Shown here one piece after another: positions 1 through 8,711 of a stretch of DNA of 64,000 nucleotides; within the stretch, counting starts at the first letter, position 1; the number at the start of each line of letters is the position of its first letter. Both the position numbers and the translations under genes were made by a program. The DNA is from Myxococcales bacterium (GTDB taxonomy: Bacteria; Myxococcota_A; Polyangia; Polyangiales; GCA-016699535). Location: NCBI GenBank assembly GCA_020633325.1, contig JACKDX010000002.1, positions 496,001 through 560,000 of the forward strand, in the 5' to 3' direction. A model generated the notes under the pieces. The model had not been told where the DNA came from and did no database searches. It saw only the letters and a list, made by a program, of their open reading frames with translations.

Positions 1-2
1 TG

Positions 3-962
3 ACTACCCTAATCAACAGCCCGCAATCGGGCGATCTTATCGGTATGTTGCGCCATTTTTGGGATCTCGACGTCGATATCCCCTTGAGCTTCGAGGTTGT
101 ATTGGTGCTCACGCCCCCGGATACCAAAAATCTGCTTGCTGGCGGACAGCATAACTCCGGATACTTAGTAATCGCCGTGAACCCGAAAGCCGACATGGCC
201 TTGCATCTCGATGTGCTTTTCCATGAGCTATGTCATTTGGCCGGCCATCATTCGCGCTATGCGGGAGCTTTCGAAGGGGGTCTCAACGAAGAGACCGAAG
301 GTGCAGCAATCGCTGGTCGGTATTGGAACGAAGCGATTGCCAGCGCGTTTGGGTCGGGGATTGCGGCAGAACGTTTCTTTGGGCCATTTGACGCCAGCAA
401 GAAACGCTTTTATTTTCATTATCTAATTGACCCCTTGGGGCGCGAGTTTTATCGGTATTGGCGCCATCATCCTCAGCTACGTTTTGGTGTAGAAAGCGGG
501 CGCGCAATGAGCGTCGCGGCCCAGAAAATTTACCCTTATTCCAAATGGAAGCTAGCAGATCACATCATACGGCTGATTCTGATCGCGGAAGATGCGAAAA
601 TACGCCGGATTATGTGGCAGAGGCTGCACGGGACCATTTTTTATAACGTACAACGCTATATTGTCACCCAAGATCGTTTGTTCCTTTTTCAAGAGAAAAC
701 CATTCCCCAGGTCTTTGTGTTTCATAAGAAGGCCTTGTTGGCCAAGCCACGATTGCTTGGGGAAGCGGAAACAAGCGTACAGGAAGTGTCATCTGTGTTA
801 AGCCACCATGACGCGGCTTATTATTGGAAGACCACCCACGAAGGCAGACGCATTCTGATGCTAAGCGCCAACAGTGTTCCGGCCTTGCATCGATCGACCG
901 CGCGACTCTTTGCGCAGGCTAGGACCTTGAAGCCCCAGCCTGGCTGGCATCCGATTCCGTAG
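3..962 (+). CDS. Zincin-like metalloprotease-type protein, 5' end outside window
   Basis: The reading frame is open to the left edge of the window, so the true start is probably upstream; the first ATG inside is at 45 (305 codons from there). Counting from that ATG, an HExxH zinc motif (H60-E61-L-C-H64) is followed about 18 residues later by an acidic cluster (NEETE, 81-85), the arrangement of a gluzincin with two histidines and a downstream glutamate as zinc ligands. Two more histidines directly follow the motif. No signal peptide or membrane segment is visible in the part shown. I do not recognise the family; hydrolase activity is inferred from the motif only. The gene is not obviously linked to the VOC gene downstream, 113 bp away. 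Confidence 0.6.
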   Translation, partial: TTLINSPQSGDLIGMLRHFWDLDVDIPLSFEVVLVLTPPDTKNLLAGGQHNSGYLVIAVNPKADMALHLDVLFHELCHLAGHHSRYAGAFEGGLNEETEGAAIAGRYWNEAIASAFGSGIAAERFFGPFDASKKRFYFHYLIDPLGREFYRYWRHHPQLRFGVESGRAMSVAAQKIYPYSKWKLADHIIRLILIAEDAKIRRIMWQRLHGTIFYNVQRYIVTQDRLFLFQEKTIPQVFVFHKKALLAKPRLLGEAETSVQEVSSVLSHHDAAYYWKTTHEGRRILMLSANSVPALHRSTARLFAQARTLKPQPGWHPIP

Positions 963-1075
963 TTGCGCTGCACAGGGACCCTGAAGCGCTGAAAGACGGA
1001 CATCTACACCAAGCCTCGCTACACAAGCATATCGGCGTGTGGTATTTTCCTCAAATTACTCAAGGAGGTATCTCA

Positions 1076-1564
1076 ATGACCGACCTAGTGACCTGCGTGT
1101 GGTTTGACCATGGTGAAGCCAGAAAAGCAGCGGAGTTTTATGCTGCAACCTTTCCCGATAGTCATGTCGGCCGTGTGAACATCGCCCCGGGGGATTTTCC
1201 CGCCGGCGGCCAAGCAGGCAGCGAGTTGACCGTAGAGTTCACTGTGCTCGGGCGGCGCTTTGTCGGACTCAATGGCGGGCCCGTTTTTACGCCCAATGAG
1301 TCAGTGAGTTTCATGGTGGTTACCGAAAGTCAGGAAGAGACCGACCGCTACTGGAATGCCATCGTGGGATATGGTGGATCCGAAAGCGAGTGCGGTTGGT
1401 GCAAAGACCGTTGGGGGTTTTCCTGGCAAATCACGCCAAGGCGGCTGCTTGAGCTGACGACGAGCTCCAAGCCCGGCGAAGCAAAGCGTGCCTTCGATGC
1501 CATGATGACGATGTCGAAAATTGACATTGCGGCGCTTGATGCCGCTGTCGGGAGCGAGACATAG
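1076..1564 (+). CDS. VOC family protein (PhnB / 3-demethylubiquinone methyltransferase-like fold)
   Basis: 162 residues. The ATG at 1076 was chosen over the upstream in-frame codon at 1037 because a perfect Shine-Dalgarno (AAGGAGGT, 1062-1069) precedes it. The N-terminus (TCVWFDHGEARKAAEFY), the central GGP and the segment ending CGWCKDRWGFSWQ are typical of the PhnB-type branch of the vicinal-oxygen-chelate superfamily. Members are small cytoplasmic proteins, often annotated as glyoxalase-like; many have no proven substrate. The gene is monocistronic as far as can be seen and sits in an accessory region. Confidence 0.85.
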   Translation: MTDLVTCVWFDHGEARKAAEFYAATFPDSHVGRVNIAPGDFPAGGQAGSELTVEFTVLGRRFVGLNGGPVFTPNESVSFMVVTESQEETDRYWNAIVGYGGSESECGWCKDRWGFSWQITPRRLLELTTSSKPGEAKRAFDAMMTMSKIDIAALDAAVGSET

Positions 1565-1742
1565 AATCTGGCCGCACACACCGACCCCACCGGACCAGTC
1601 ACCCAGACCGCGGAAGTTGTATTGTGTGTTCTCCAATATCGCGTCAGCGAAAACAAAATTGCTGCAAGGCAGTTGGCAACACCCGCGTGTCCACGCGAAC
1701 TTGAGCGCCCGTGAAGCGTTGAGCATTGCTTCAGGATGGCTC

Positions 1743-2009
1743 TTGCTACGAGCACGTGTTATAGTATGGTCATCGGATGCATCGGGCATATGGACAATTC
1801 GGGAAGGGTCACTGGACGAAAAGAACGACAGCGACGAGCTCGAATTTTGGCAAAAAGCTAGCTCAACCGCACGCTTTGCAGCGGCATGGCAACTAGTGAA
1901 GCAGGCCTATGCCCTCAAAGGTAAGCACGGTGAACTCAACGTATGTGCCATTCATCAAGTGAACGCCCCACCCTGTCATTTGAGGAATGCAAGTGAAGCG
2001 GTATACTAA
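1743..2009 (+). CDS. Small protein of nucleotidyltransferase-associated type, start uncertain or lost
   Basis: The recognisable part is the C-terminal 60 residues: an ELEFWQKAS motif, an ARFAAAW helix and a K-x-AYALKG segment, a pattern seen in short proteins encoded just before minimal nucleotidyltransferases. No ATG or GTG lies close upstream in this frame; the nearest candidate is TTG at 1743, with no clear ribosome site. It may therefore be a decayed copy whose start was lost to a frameshift. The next ORF (2014) carries a similar EFWLSQP...AAIRL motif, so the two look like diverged duplicates. Confidence 0.35.
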   Translation: MLRARVIVWSSDASGIWTIREGSLDEKNDSDELEFWQKASSTARFAAAWQLVKQAYALKGKHGELNVCAIHQVNAPPCHLRNASEAVY

Positions 2010-2013
2010 ATTG

Positions 2014-2259
2014 ATGACAGACGATACCGAATCACGGAGACAAGAGCGTTTGCAGGCAACCGATTGGAAGACCGGAATCGCTGCATCCCATGAAGAGCTC
2101 GAAGACTATGATTTCGAATTCTGGCTATCGCAACCTGCAGCGATCCGCCTTCAGGAGTGCTTCAACGTCAGTCGTGAGGCATGGTCCATTCGCGGGGAAA
2201 CTAATCCTGCGACTGCAGACGCTTGGCCCTACGGCGTCCGCTCAATGAACCATGAATGA
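2014..2259 (+). CDS. Small hypothetical protein paired with nucleotidyltransferase
   Basis: 81 residues from ATG 2014; an alternative ATG at 1987 would add nine residues and overlap the preceding ORF. The motif DFEFWLSQPAAIRL resembles the motif of the small ORF just upstream. The stop overlaps the start of the nucleotidyltransferase gene by 8 bp, implying translational coupling. Small acidic partners in this position accompany MNT/AbiEii-like nucleotidyltransferases and are sometimes called antitoxin-like, but no function can be read from the sequence itself. Confidence 0.6.
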   Translation: MTDDTESRRQERLQATDWKTGIAASHEELEDYDFEFWLSQPAAIRLQECFNVSREAWSIRGETNPATADAWPYGVRSMNHE

Positions 2260-2722
2260 CTACCTGAGCAGTGCACCGGACTTGGCAGACTTCGTGCGCT
2301 TGCTATCTCGCCGTGGGGTAAACTATTTGGTTGTTGGCGGCCATGCGGTGGGATTTCATTCTAGTCCACGCGCAACGAAAGATTTAGACATTTGGCTTGA
2401 GCCCAGTGAACAGAATCGACAACGTCTCGTCATGGCGCTAGAAGAATACGGCGCGCCGCCTCAGGTAGCGGCTCATTTACTGTCTGCCAAGTCCAGTGAG
2501 ATTGTGTGGTTTGGAAGACCGCCCAATCGAATCGATCTGATGCAAACGTTGCCAGGCGTTGATTTTGAACATGCCGCAAAACGTGCCGTTTATGCAGACT
2601 CCGGCGACCAAAAAATACCAGTGATAGGTATTGAGGACCTCATTCAAAACAAGCAGATAGTCGGTCGCGATCGAGACAAGCTCGACGTAAAGCATTTGCG
2701 CCGAGCCATTGCAGCTCGATGA
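2252..2722 (+). CDS. Minimal nucleotidyltransferase (DUF6036 / AbiEii-like)
   Basis: 156 residues. The pol-beta nucleotidyltransferase signature is complete: GG at 29-30, followed by the D-x-D pair at D44/D46 in RATKDLDIW, and a third carboxylate at D95 (NRIDLM). The C-terminal helical segment (IEDLIQNKQIVGRDRDKLDVKHL) is characteristic of DUF6036/AbiEii-like proteins. Such enzymes transfer nucleotides or short nucleotide tracts to tRNA or protein, in several cases as the toxin of a toxin-antitoxin pair. Here it overlaps the small partner gene by 8 bp. The toxin-antitoxin role is an inference. Confidence 0.8.
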   Translation: MNDYLSSAPDLADFVRLLSRRGVNYLVVGGHAVGFHSSPRATKDLDIWLEPSEQNRQRLVMALEEYGAPPQVAAHLLSAKSSEIVWFGRPPNRIDLMQTLPGVDFEHAAKRAVYADSGDQKIPVIGIEDLIQNKQIVGRDRDKLDVKHLRRAIAAR

Positions 2723-2764
2723 CCCGCAGCAGATTCTTGGCAGCAGCCGACTTGGCGAGGAACC

Positions 2765-3046
2765 TTAGGTTTCTGGGTCTTCGACTAGCGGCATACAGGC
2801 TTCGTATAGCGTCTCACAGGCAATGCCGGTATGGGCGCGTAACGCTTTGAAGTTAAAGAAAAGCACATAGTAGTACCCTCCCTGGGCTGGGGGATAAGTA
2901 TATTCGCGCAATGATATATAATCAGTTAGGTTCTGAATATTTAATGTAGCTCCGCAGGCATCAATGAGTCCCACAAGCGCTGCTTTAAATGCCGCGGTGC
3001 GGTATCCGCCACCCTCCACTGGCTCTTCTATTCGCGATGCCCCCAC
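2765..3046 (-). CDS. Hypothetical small protein
   Basis: 93 codons from a GTG. The composition is protein-like, with a hydrophobic, aromatic-rich middle (GGYYYVLFFNF) and an acidic C-terminus (VEDPET), but there is no recognisable domain and no strong ribosome site. It is convergent with the nucleotidyltransferase gene and lies beside a transposase remnant, so it may itself be a fragment. Confidence 0.35.
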   Translation of the reverse strand: MGASRIEEPVEGGGYRTAAFKAALVGLIDACGATLNIQNLTDYISLREYTYPPAQGGYYYVLFFNFKALRAHTGIACETLYEACMPLVEDPET

Positions 3047-3240
3047 GCTGATGACCGCCGATGGTTGACATTGCCTGCGGAGGATGGGCGAAGTAGTGGC
3101 GGATGGATGGCGGCCGCCGTTATGCAGACAAAAGCGTCATGATATTCGCTAAGATTGTCGTGGCCCCGTGCTTGCTGAAGCGGGGCGATGCATTGCGCGC
3201 TGCCAAGCCAAAGTTTCTCAGCCAAGGCCACCGACACTGA

Positions 3241-3426
3241 GACGATACTGTATCAGACGGTAGCACGGTATTGGCCAGGGTTTGTGCAGAGCTTGCCCAG
3301 CATGACAAGCACCTTCCGGCGTTCGTGCACAAGGAGTTTGAGGCGTATCTGAAGTGCGGCTTACTCAAGGGGGGCTACGCCCGTTGTATTTGTGAAGATT
3401 GCGGCGCTGAGCACAAGGTCGGCTAG
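3241..3426 (+). pseudogene. IS91-like transposase remnant (N-terminal zinc-binding part)
   Basis: An open frame without a proper start encodes LPAFVHKEFEAYLKCG, then GYARCICEDCGAEHKV and a stop. This matches the beginning of IS91/IS801-type transposases: a conserved helix, then a Cys-rich zinc-binding domain (PF14319 type). Only about 60 codons survive; the rolling-circle nuclease domain is missing. It is a dead remnant and evidence of past insertion at this site. Confidence 0.7.
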
Positions 3427-3633
3427 TGTGTGGAACTGGTGACAGAATTAATGGTGGAAACCTGCCCGTGTTTTAGTGACCTAGAGGCGGCCTGTTTGTG
3501 CCATTCGAATAGCTGGAAATACGCCCGGACGGTCGACTGCTATCCCTGTCCCGATAGGGGAAGCAACTAGCCTCTGGGGGGTGCCTGGTTGCAGGGCGGT
3601 TTATTGGTGCTAAAGCATGCGCTGAGCCATCAG

Positions 3634-5028
3634 ATGTCTTGTCGTCGTATCTTGCTCCCATGCCTCTTACTGCCGCTTTTCGCGTGTAGTCAGCAACCGT
3701 CGGATATTGGGACATCGGCGATGGGAGTCAAGAAGGCTTCGCTACGTCTGCCGAAGTGGGTGACGATTAAGAACGCGACGCTGTACAAGCTTGATATGAG
3801 CGGTCGCATGATTGGTTTTCCCATCGAGGCTGCCGAAGAAGTTGTAGCCTTTGAAGAGACCATCATGAACCCGCAGGGACCATGGTCTGAGGTGCGACGG
3901 GTGATGATTGATTCATCGACGGGCCATCGGACAATGTCGACTCGCTACTTCGCACCGACAGGGCAACTTCAGTATGTCGAGGATGCGCGTGGCGTCATGT
4001 TAGCCGATGGTTTTAGTATCGTGAAAGACTGCCCTTGGTACACAATCGAACATGAGCGCTTGGTTCTTCAGCAGGGGCGCATCCATCATGAGTTCACGGG
4101 CAGCGATGGTCGGCAGCGGCGTTTTATCGAGTTTTTTGATGCAGCCGACGACCAAAGTCCGTTTGTTTTGGTGGGCAAGGACAATCAAGCACTAGGGTTC
4201 ATGAGCCGGTCATGTTTGGACGATGAGCGCTTGCAGTCTCAGCGTTTAGTGATGGAGCGTCGCATGCGCGTACATGCTGTCAAGCACCCAATAGGTTGGC
4301 CCGTTTATCCTGCCAGCCTTGAGGACGCGCGAGCGCAAGTTGATGCCGTTCGCGGCCAAGCAGGGTTCGTCGATTGGCCGTTTAGGAACGATCCCGATCT
4401 CTATCGCGGGCCCGACGATCCCTTTCAAGAATACTGTCCCGGCGTCACCTATCCCACTGCAGGTACCGCCGGCGATATTCAGAATACGGTTAGAGCAGAC
4501 AACTTGGGCGTTGACGACGTTTATGAGCGGTTTGATTTCTATATGGGAGGAATAAGCGATCTCCTTCACCAAGAATACGACAAGATTGTTATGAAGGGCG
4601 GCAGTGGATGGGCATACGTTGCCAGCTGGGGTATCGACCCCAAGGCGGATGTTGATCCCCGCGACTTGCGACGGGGTATTTGTAAAGCGATTAAGATCAC
4701 GATGCATTGTCTGTGGCTTCGTGGATTCTATCAGGCGGAGTTTTATCTGGATACAAAGCTCAGGCGTCCAGATCCAATCTTTCAACCTACGGTTGATGTA
4801 ACAAATGATTGGATCACCAATGCTCATCATAACTTTGTTGAGGTTCCTCTATTGGATGAAAAGACGGATCTCAATGATCTAGTTCGCGATCCCGAATATG
4901 ACGAGTACCGCAATAATGATCCTGAGCGATCCGGGTACGCTTATATGCTTCTGCAACAGTACGTGCCTGAGACTAACCGCCGGTCATTTTTCATTGATCT
5001 CACCCGTGGCTTTGTGTGCGAAGAGTGA
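3634..5028 (+). CDS. Putative secreted lipoprotein, function unknown
   Basis: 464 residues from ATG 3634; the frame is open a further 15 codons upstream to 3589, but the 3634 start gives a clean lipoprotein signal: basic MSCRR, hydrophobic LLPCLLLPLF, and a lipobox-type FAC|S cleavage site. The mature protein is rich in charged and aromatic residues, with several scattered cysteines and no membrane segment. Two halves can be seen: a beta-rich N-terminal half, then from about residue 225 a segment with many Asp/Tyr (for example NDPDLYRGPDDPFQEYCPG). I do not recognise a family. It is flanked by IS remnants, so horizontal acquisition is plausible. Confidence 0.7.
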   Translation: MSCRRILLPCLLLPLFACSQQPSDIGTSAMGVKKASLRLPKWVTIKNATLYKLDMSGRMIGFPIEAAEEVVAFEETIMNPQGPWSEVRRVMIDSSTGHRTMSTRYFAPTGQLQYVEDARGVMLADGFSIVKDCPWYTIEHERLVLQQGRIHHEFTGSDGRQRRFIEFFDAADDQSPFVLVGKDNQALGFMSRSCLDDERLQSQRLVMERRMRVHAVKHPIGWPVYPASLEDARAQVDAVRGQAGFVDWPFRNDPDLYRGPDDPFQEYCPGVTYPTAGTAGDIQNTVRADNLGVDDVYERFDFYMGGISDLLHQEYDKIVMKGGSGWAYVASWGIDPKADVDPRDLRRGICKAIKITMHCLWLRGFYQAEFYLDTKLRRPDPIFQPTVDVTNDWITNAHHNFVEVPLLDEKTDLNDLVRDPEYDEYRNNDPERSGYAYMLLQQYVPETNRRSFFIDLTRGFVCEE

Positions 5029-5228
5029 CGGCACGATAGAGGGGCCTGGACTGTGCGGCTAAGGAACGCTAGATAGCGGAGCTATAAGCTAAGCTAGGGG
5101 TCACTAACCGCACGTTCAAGTCATTGAAAGCATACGGTTCCTAGGCAAAACGCGCGATTTAGCTAGAATGTTGTGGGGGCCTTTATCGGAAATTGGCGCA
5201 AGCGGTTGCCGAGGGCGAGCTCTTCTAG

Positions 5229-5496
5229 GGACTCCGAACGGAACTTGCCAAGCTAAACACCACACGTAGCATGTCGCGCAAGGGCCACTGCTGGGACAAC
5301 GCCGTGGCCGAAAGCTTCTTTGGGGGCGTTCAAGATTGAAGCGGCCGATTGTGTCGTCAATCTTGACGATGCCAAGCGCGAGGTCTTTGACTTCTTTTGC
5401 TTTTACAACCAAGCGCGAAGACATTCTTCGCTCGGGCAGATAAGCCCACAAACGTATGAAGAAAGCCTTAGCTCAAACAACCGAAAAGTGGCATAA
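5229..5496 (+). pseudogene. IS3-family transposase remnant (C-terminal rve domain), frameshifted
   Basis: In one frame the sequence reads LAKLNTTRSMSRKGHCWDNAVAESFFG and stops at 5339. A frame change at about 5329 continues with FKIEAADCV...KREVFDFFCFYNQARRHSSLG, ending at TAA 5494-5496. Together these give the conserved C-terminal integrase core of IS3-type OrfB: the MSRKG-x-CWDNA block containing the last catalytic carboxylate region and the YNxxRxHSSLG block. The frameshift and the missing N-terminal part show it is inactive. Confidence 0.8.
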
Positions 5497-5851
5497 CAAA
5501 CTGGTCCGCCTCTTGGGGGTCGGATCACCCAAGTCGTAATGTGCAGCTACCGACCGTTTTTAGTGTCCTGGCGGGATGAACCCCGAGCTGAAAAGCACGA
5601 CAACTCGATGCGAGATCGCCAAGTACTCGCAAAAGTTGCGCTGAGTAAACACGTCACTTGCGCCGTCCTTGATGGCTGTCACCTCGGCGCACGCATTGGC
5701 TGATGCTTCGGGACTGAGCGTGTTGAGTCGGAAATTGTTAGGGTATGAGGTTGGGGGGATGGGTCGGCGTCGCCGTCCCGTGCTGAGGTATCAAGTGCGG
5801 CGTCGCCTTGGAAGGCCGGATCGTAGCGACTCCAGGAATCGTTGAAAGCGG
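5497..5851. other. Intergenic stretch, no gene recognised
   Basis: This 355-bp gap lies between an IS3 remnant and the glycosyltransferase gene. A reverse-strand open frame crosses it (5679-6002), but half of it is antisense to the glycosyltransferase gene and it has no recognisable product. No tRNA, terminator with a T tract or repeat was seen. Confidence 0.5.
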
Positions 5852-7480
5852 TTACTGCATTACTGCTACGTAAAATAGAGGGTCCGCTAGATTCCGCTTC
5901 GGTGATGGAATTACGGGTGTATTGCCAAACCTCTTGATTATTTTTGCAGCACCTAGCTTCAGAAGCCCTTCTCTCTCTGCTTGGACAGCGCGGCCTATCC
6001 ACTTACCTCGCGGGCTATATCCCGGGATGAGTAGAATAGTCCGTCCCTTTGAGAGCTCGGGTAGAATGCGCGATGTTTCCGAAGGACTTTCTAAATCTAC
6101 TGAAATAACTCTGAAGTGAGCTTCAAGGGATCGGAAATCCATCTTCAGACTGGTAGGAATGACCAATTGTGTATCGTTTGTTTGCGAGGTCATGGCCCAA
6201 GGGACAAATAGGTTTCTTGAATCTGGTGGGCGGCGATAAGCCAGCGCCACGTCATGCCAGGGCAAGGCGCTCATGCAAATCATCAAGACAATCAAACCCG
6301 AAGTGAAATCCATCCAGCGCGCATCAAAGGGACGAGGTATTCGTTTCAAAAAATTGGAGATTAGCTCAAATGATGCAGCGATTCCAATGCCGATAAATAC
6401 TGCGACAACCGCCATCACACTCAGAATGTTGCGCGTGAAATGCACGCGATAGCCACTGAGAAAAGCCACCATTGTTAGAGTCGTCACAAAAACAATGAGC
6501 GTGAAGCGCCAATTGCGGCGAAACGAAGCGATCAACCCAACGATGGCAAGAACAGTGCCCAGTATTCCATAAATATTCAGAAGGTCCTTTCCGTAGTCGA
6601 TGAAATTTGGAACCCCTGGCTCTACATTGTGACGATGGTGGCCACGAACTTTATAGTGCCAGTTTTCGAAGGACATGTCATTTAGAAAAGCGGGCACGTC
6701 CAGTACACTGAATGGTGTGAAAACAACAAAGAATCCGACCGAGCATAAGCCTAGGACTAATGTTTTCTGGATGCGCTGCTTACGATCAAACAACCAGATA
6801 GTAAGCGCTGCGGGTAGGAACATAAGCGCTCCCGTGTATTTGGTGGCTATACACGCTCCCACTAAAATCCCAGGCAGACAACATCTAAACCAGTAGCAAT
6901 TCCGGTGAGCCGTTGTCGATAACGACATGAAAGTTAGAAGAACAAGACTAGCCAGTAATATATCAACGTTCACGTATGACCATGATCGGTGGAGGAACTC
7001 TGGAACAGTTGCCAAGACAATCGGCACGAGGGCTAGCGATGCGTGGCTGTACAACTGCTTTCCTACCATGCCGGCCCAAAGCAATGCTAAACATCCGAAA
7101 AAACAGAACATCAGGCGCGGAACAAGACATACACGTGGCATGGTATAATATGGCGGTGTCACATCGCCGATGTTTTTAATTTTCTGAAAAGGGCCCGGTT
7201 GGGAATTCTCCCAAACAAAACCTGCACTCATAGCAATGGCCGCGGCATAGATAGGCAATGAAGGATATTTAAAGAACTTCGGATTAAGACTGCCTGTCTG
7301 CAAAATACGTTTTGCCGGTCTTAGAACATATCGTTCATCGACGTGTTGTGGATAGGGATGACTGCCGTCAATCAAGCGGGCTTGACCAATAAAAACCAAC
7401 CCCACAACACCAAAGACTATCCACCACGAGGCGCGCTCACCTCTAAACCGCGAGAATATCTGAAAAAGCAAAAGGGGCAT
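5852..7480 (-). CDS. GT-C family membrane glycosyltransferase (GT39/ArnT-like)
   Basis: 542 residues from ATG 7480; the frame opens 17 codons further upstream, but only with a TTG start. The protein has about ten hydrophobic segments. After the first membrane segment comes HVDERYVLRPAKRILQTG followed by PKFFKYPSLPIY, the acidic D-E motif and first periplasmic loop expected in GT-C enzymes that use polyprenyl-phosphate sugars (PMT/GT39 and ArnT relatives). These act at the outer face of the inner membrane. The C-terminal 130 residues are soluble. No sugar-nucleotide or O-antigen genes are beside it, so the acceptor cannot be guessed. Confidence 0.75.
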   Translation of the reverse strand: MPLLLFQIFSRFRGERASWWIVFGVVGLVFIGQARLIDGSHPYPQHVDERYVLRPAKRILQTGSLNPKFFKYPSLPIYAAAIAMSAGFVWENSQPGPFQKIKNIGDVTPPYYTMPRVCLVPRLMFCFFGCLALLWAGMVGKQLYSHASLALVPIVLATVPEFLHRSWSYVNVDILLASLVLLTFMSLSTTAHRNCYWFRCCLPGILVGACIATKYTGALMFLPAALTIWLFDRKQRIQKTLVLGLCSVGFFVVFTPFSVLDVPAFLNDMSFENWHYKVRGHHRHNVEPGVPNFIDYGKDLLNIYGILGTVLAIVGLIASFRRNWRFTLIVFVTTLTMVAFLSGYRVHFTRNILSVMAVVAVFIGIGIAASFELISNFLKRIPRPFDARWMDFTSGLIVLMICMSALPWHDVALAYRRPPDSRNLFVPWAMTSQTNDTQLVIPTSLKMDFRSLEAHFRVISVDLESPSETSRILPELSKGRTILLIPGYSPRGKWIGRAVQAEREGLLKLGAAKIIKRFGNTPVIPSPKRNLADPLFYVAVMQ

Positions 7481-7639
7481 ATGAGGTTGCTTATACCCGT
7501 GGAGAATGGTGTTTGTGAAGACTGATGCCAAACCAATGAAGTTTACTCACGGACCGGGTTATTGTGGGTATGAGGGTGATTGAGGGTGGTCCTTTTTCGG
7601 TGCCAGTTTGAAATAGAGAGTTTGGCGTGAAGAGATACA

Positions 7640-7809
7640 TCATGCGGCCTGCTGGTGTCTCAAGAAGGCGTTAGGACTCAAGCCGCCTAAGGCGGAATGC
7701 GGCCGCAATTCGTTGTAGTCGCAAAGCCACGCGGTCAGTATGCTTCGTAGCTGGGCAAGGCTTGTAAACCAATGGGTATTAGGCATTCGGCCCGAAGGAG
7801 TCCGTTGAA
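7640..7809 (-). pseudogene. IS3-family transposase C-terminal remnant, frameshifted
   Basis: Read on the minus strand: FNGLLRAECL, a one-base frameshift, then NTHWFTSLAQLRSILTAW, followed by LCDYNELRPHSALGGL and LSPNAFLRHQQAA, then stop (7640-7642). This is the typical end of IS407/IS511-group OrfB, with the YNxxRPHSALG block. It differs from the remnant at 5229-5496 and lies in the opposite orientation, so two separate IS3-type elements once inserted here. Confidence 0.8.
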
Positions 7810-8084
7810 ATTGTAATAGTTGAGACTTGATCGGACAGTCACCGTAGTTGTGGGTGTTTGACCTTTGTCTTGGTGTGCGTGATATCGCTGATGGCTAAGA
7901 ACTTTTCGACCTGCACCTCGGGATAGCGCGTCAGGAACGACGCGACGATCGAAATGACGCCGTCTGACCATGCTTGCCCGCTGTCAAACTCATTTTTCAC
8001 CGGAGCCTATGTCTTTACAGATAGTTCCACGATTGGTATTTAATATTTTGTTTAATTTTAATGAAGTAACTCAGGAGATTCATA

Positions 8085-8471
8085 ATGAATTTAGAAAAAT
8101 TTGTATCTGAAATGATGAGTATGCACGTTACTGTCAGACTTTGGCATTGGTTAACTGAATCTGCTCAAGACCACGTAACTTTCGAGTTATTCTCAACTCA
8201 AAACGAAGCCTATGCAGATGGTTTTGTGGAAGCAGCACTAGGAAATGACATTAAACTTTCACTTAATAAAGTTGGTGTAAAAAATGCGGTTGTCGAAAGC
8301 TATTCTATTGAAAGTGCTCGTCAAGAACTTAAAAAATACAGATCTAATGTTGCTGAAGTAAAAACATTTCTTTCTAATAGTGAAATACCCGGCGGAGACG
8401 AACTCGTAACGATTCTAGATGATGTTACTGTTCTGTGTTCAAAAACATTATATTTACTCAAGTTGAACTAA
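8085..8471 (+). CDS. AT-rich gene, possible Dps/ferritin-like (DUF5856-like) protein
   Basis: 128 residues, ATG preceded by CAGGAG. The protein is helical; the start (FVSEMMSMHVTVRLWHWLTES) and a following AYADGFVEAALG helix resemble small ferritin-like proteins of the DUF5856 type known from phages and Bacteroidetes; this match is tentative. Base and codon use are unlike everything around it: A and T dominate third positions, whereas neighbours prefer G and C. That points to recent acquisition, perhaps from a phage or a low-GC host. The AT-rich leader (about 8000-8084) is part of the same foreign patch. Confidence 0.7.
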   Translation: MNLEKFVSEMMSMHVTVRLWHWLTESAQDHVTFELFSTQNEAYADGFVEAALGNDIKLSLNKVGVKNAVVESYSIESARQELKKYRSNVAEVKTFLSNSEIPGGDELVTILDDVTVLCSKTLYLLKLN

Positions 8472-8711
8472 AAATTCACTTAACGGTTCTTGAACCACCC
8501 CTTGCTTCCTCGGGGACTCAACTACATGAGACCAGCCACCATGACGGGAATCTGCTGATTCGATATACACTGATTCAAATTCCGCGGTGGGACAAATCCC
8601 AAGGGCTCAAGGATTGTTGAACCAATCGATCCCAAAATCAGGGACACCCCGTAGTGGTCTCGGTATAGACTGGGGTTGAAAACGTAAGCTAACCTACAAA
8701 CGGAGTATTAT

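Noticed and set aside
1301..1789. Long reverse open frames across the VOC gene and its downstream region
   Set aside because: Antisense to a well-supported CDS with a perfect ribosome site; no recognisable product.
5679..6002. Reverse frame containing AFNDSWSRYDPAFQG text
   Set aside because: Half of it overlaps the glycosyltransferase gene antisense-frame and the rest is too short to identify.
7840..7990. Minus-strand reading with VASFLTRYPEVQVEKFL-like text, reminiscent of a LysR substrate-binding segment
   Set aside because: Only about 45 residues, no helix-turn-helix, interrupted; too short to call as a regulator fragment.
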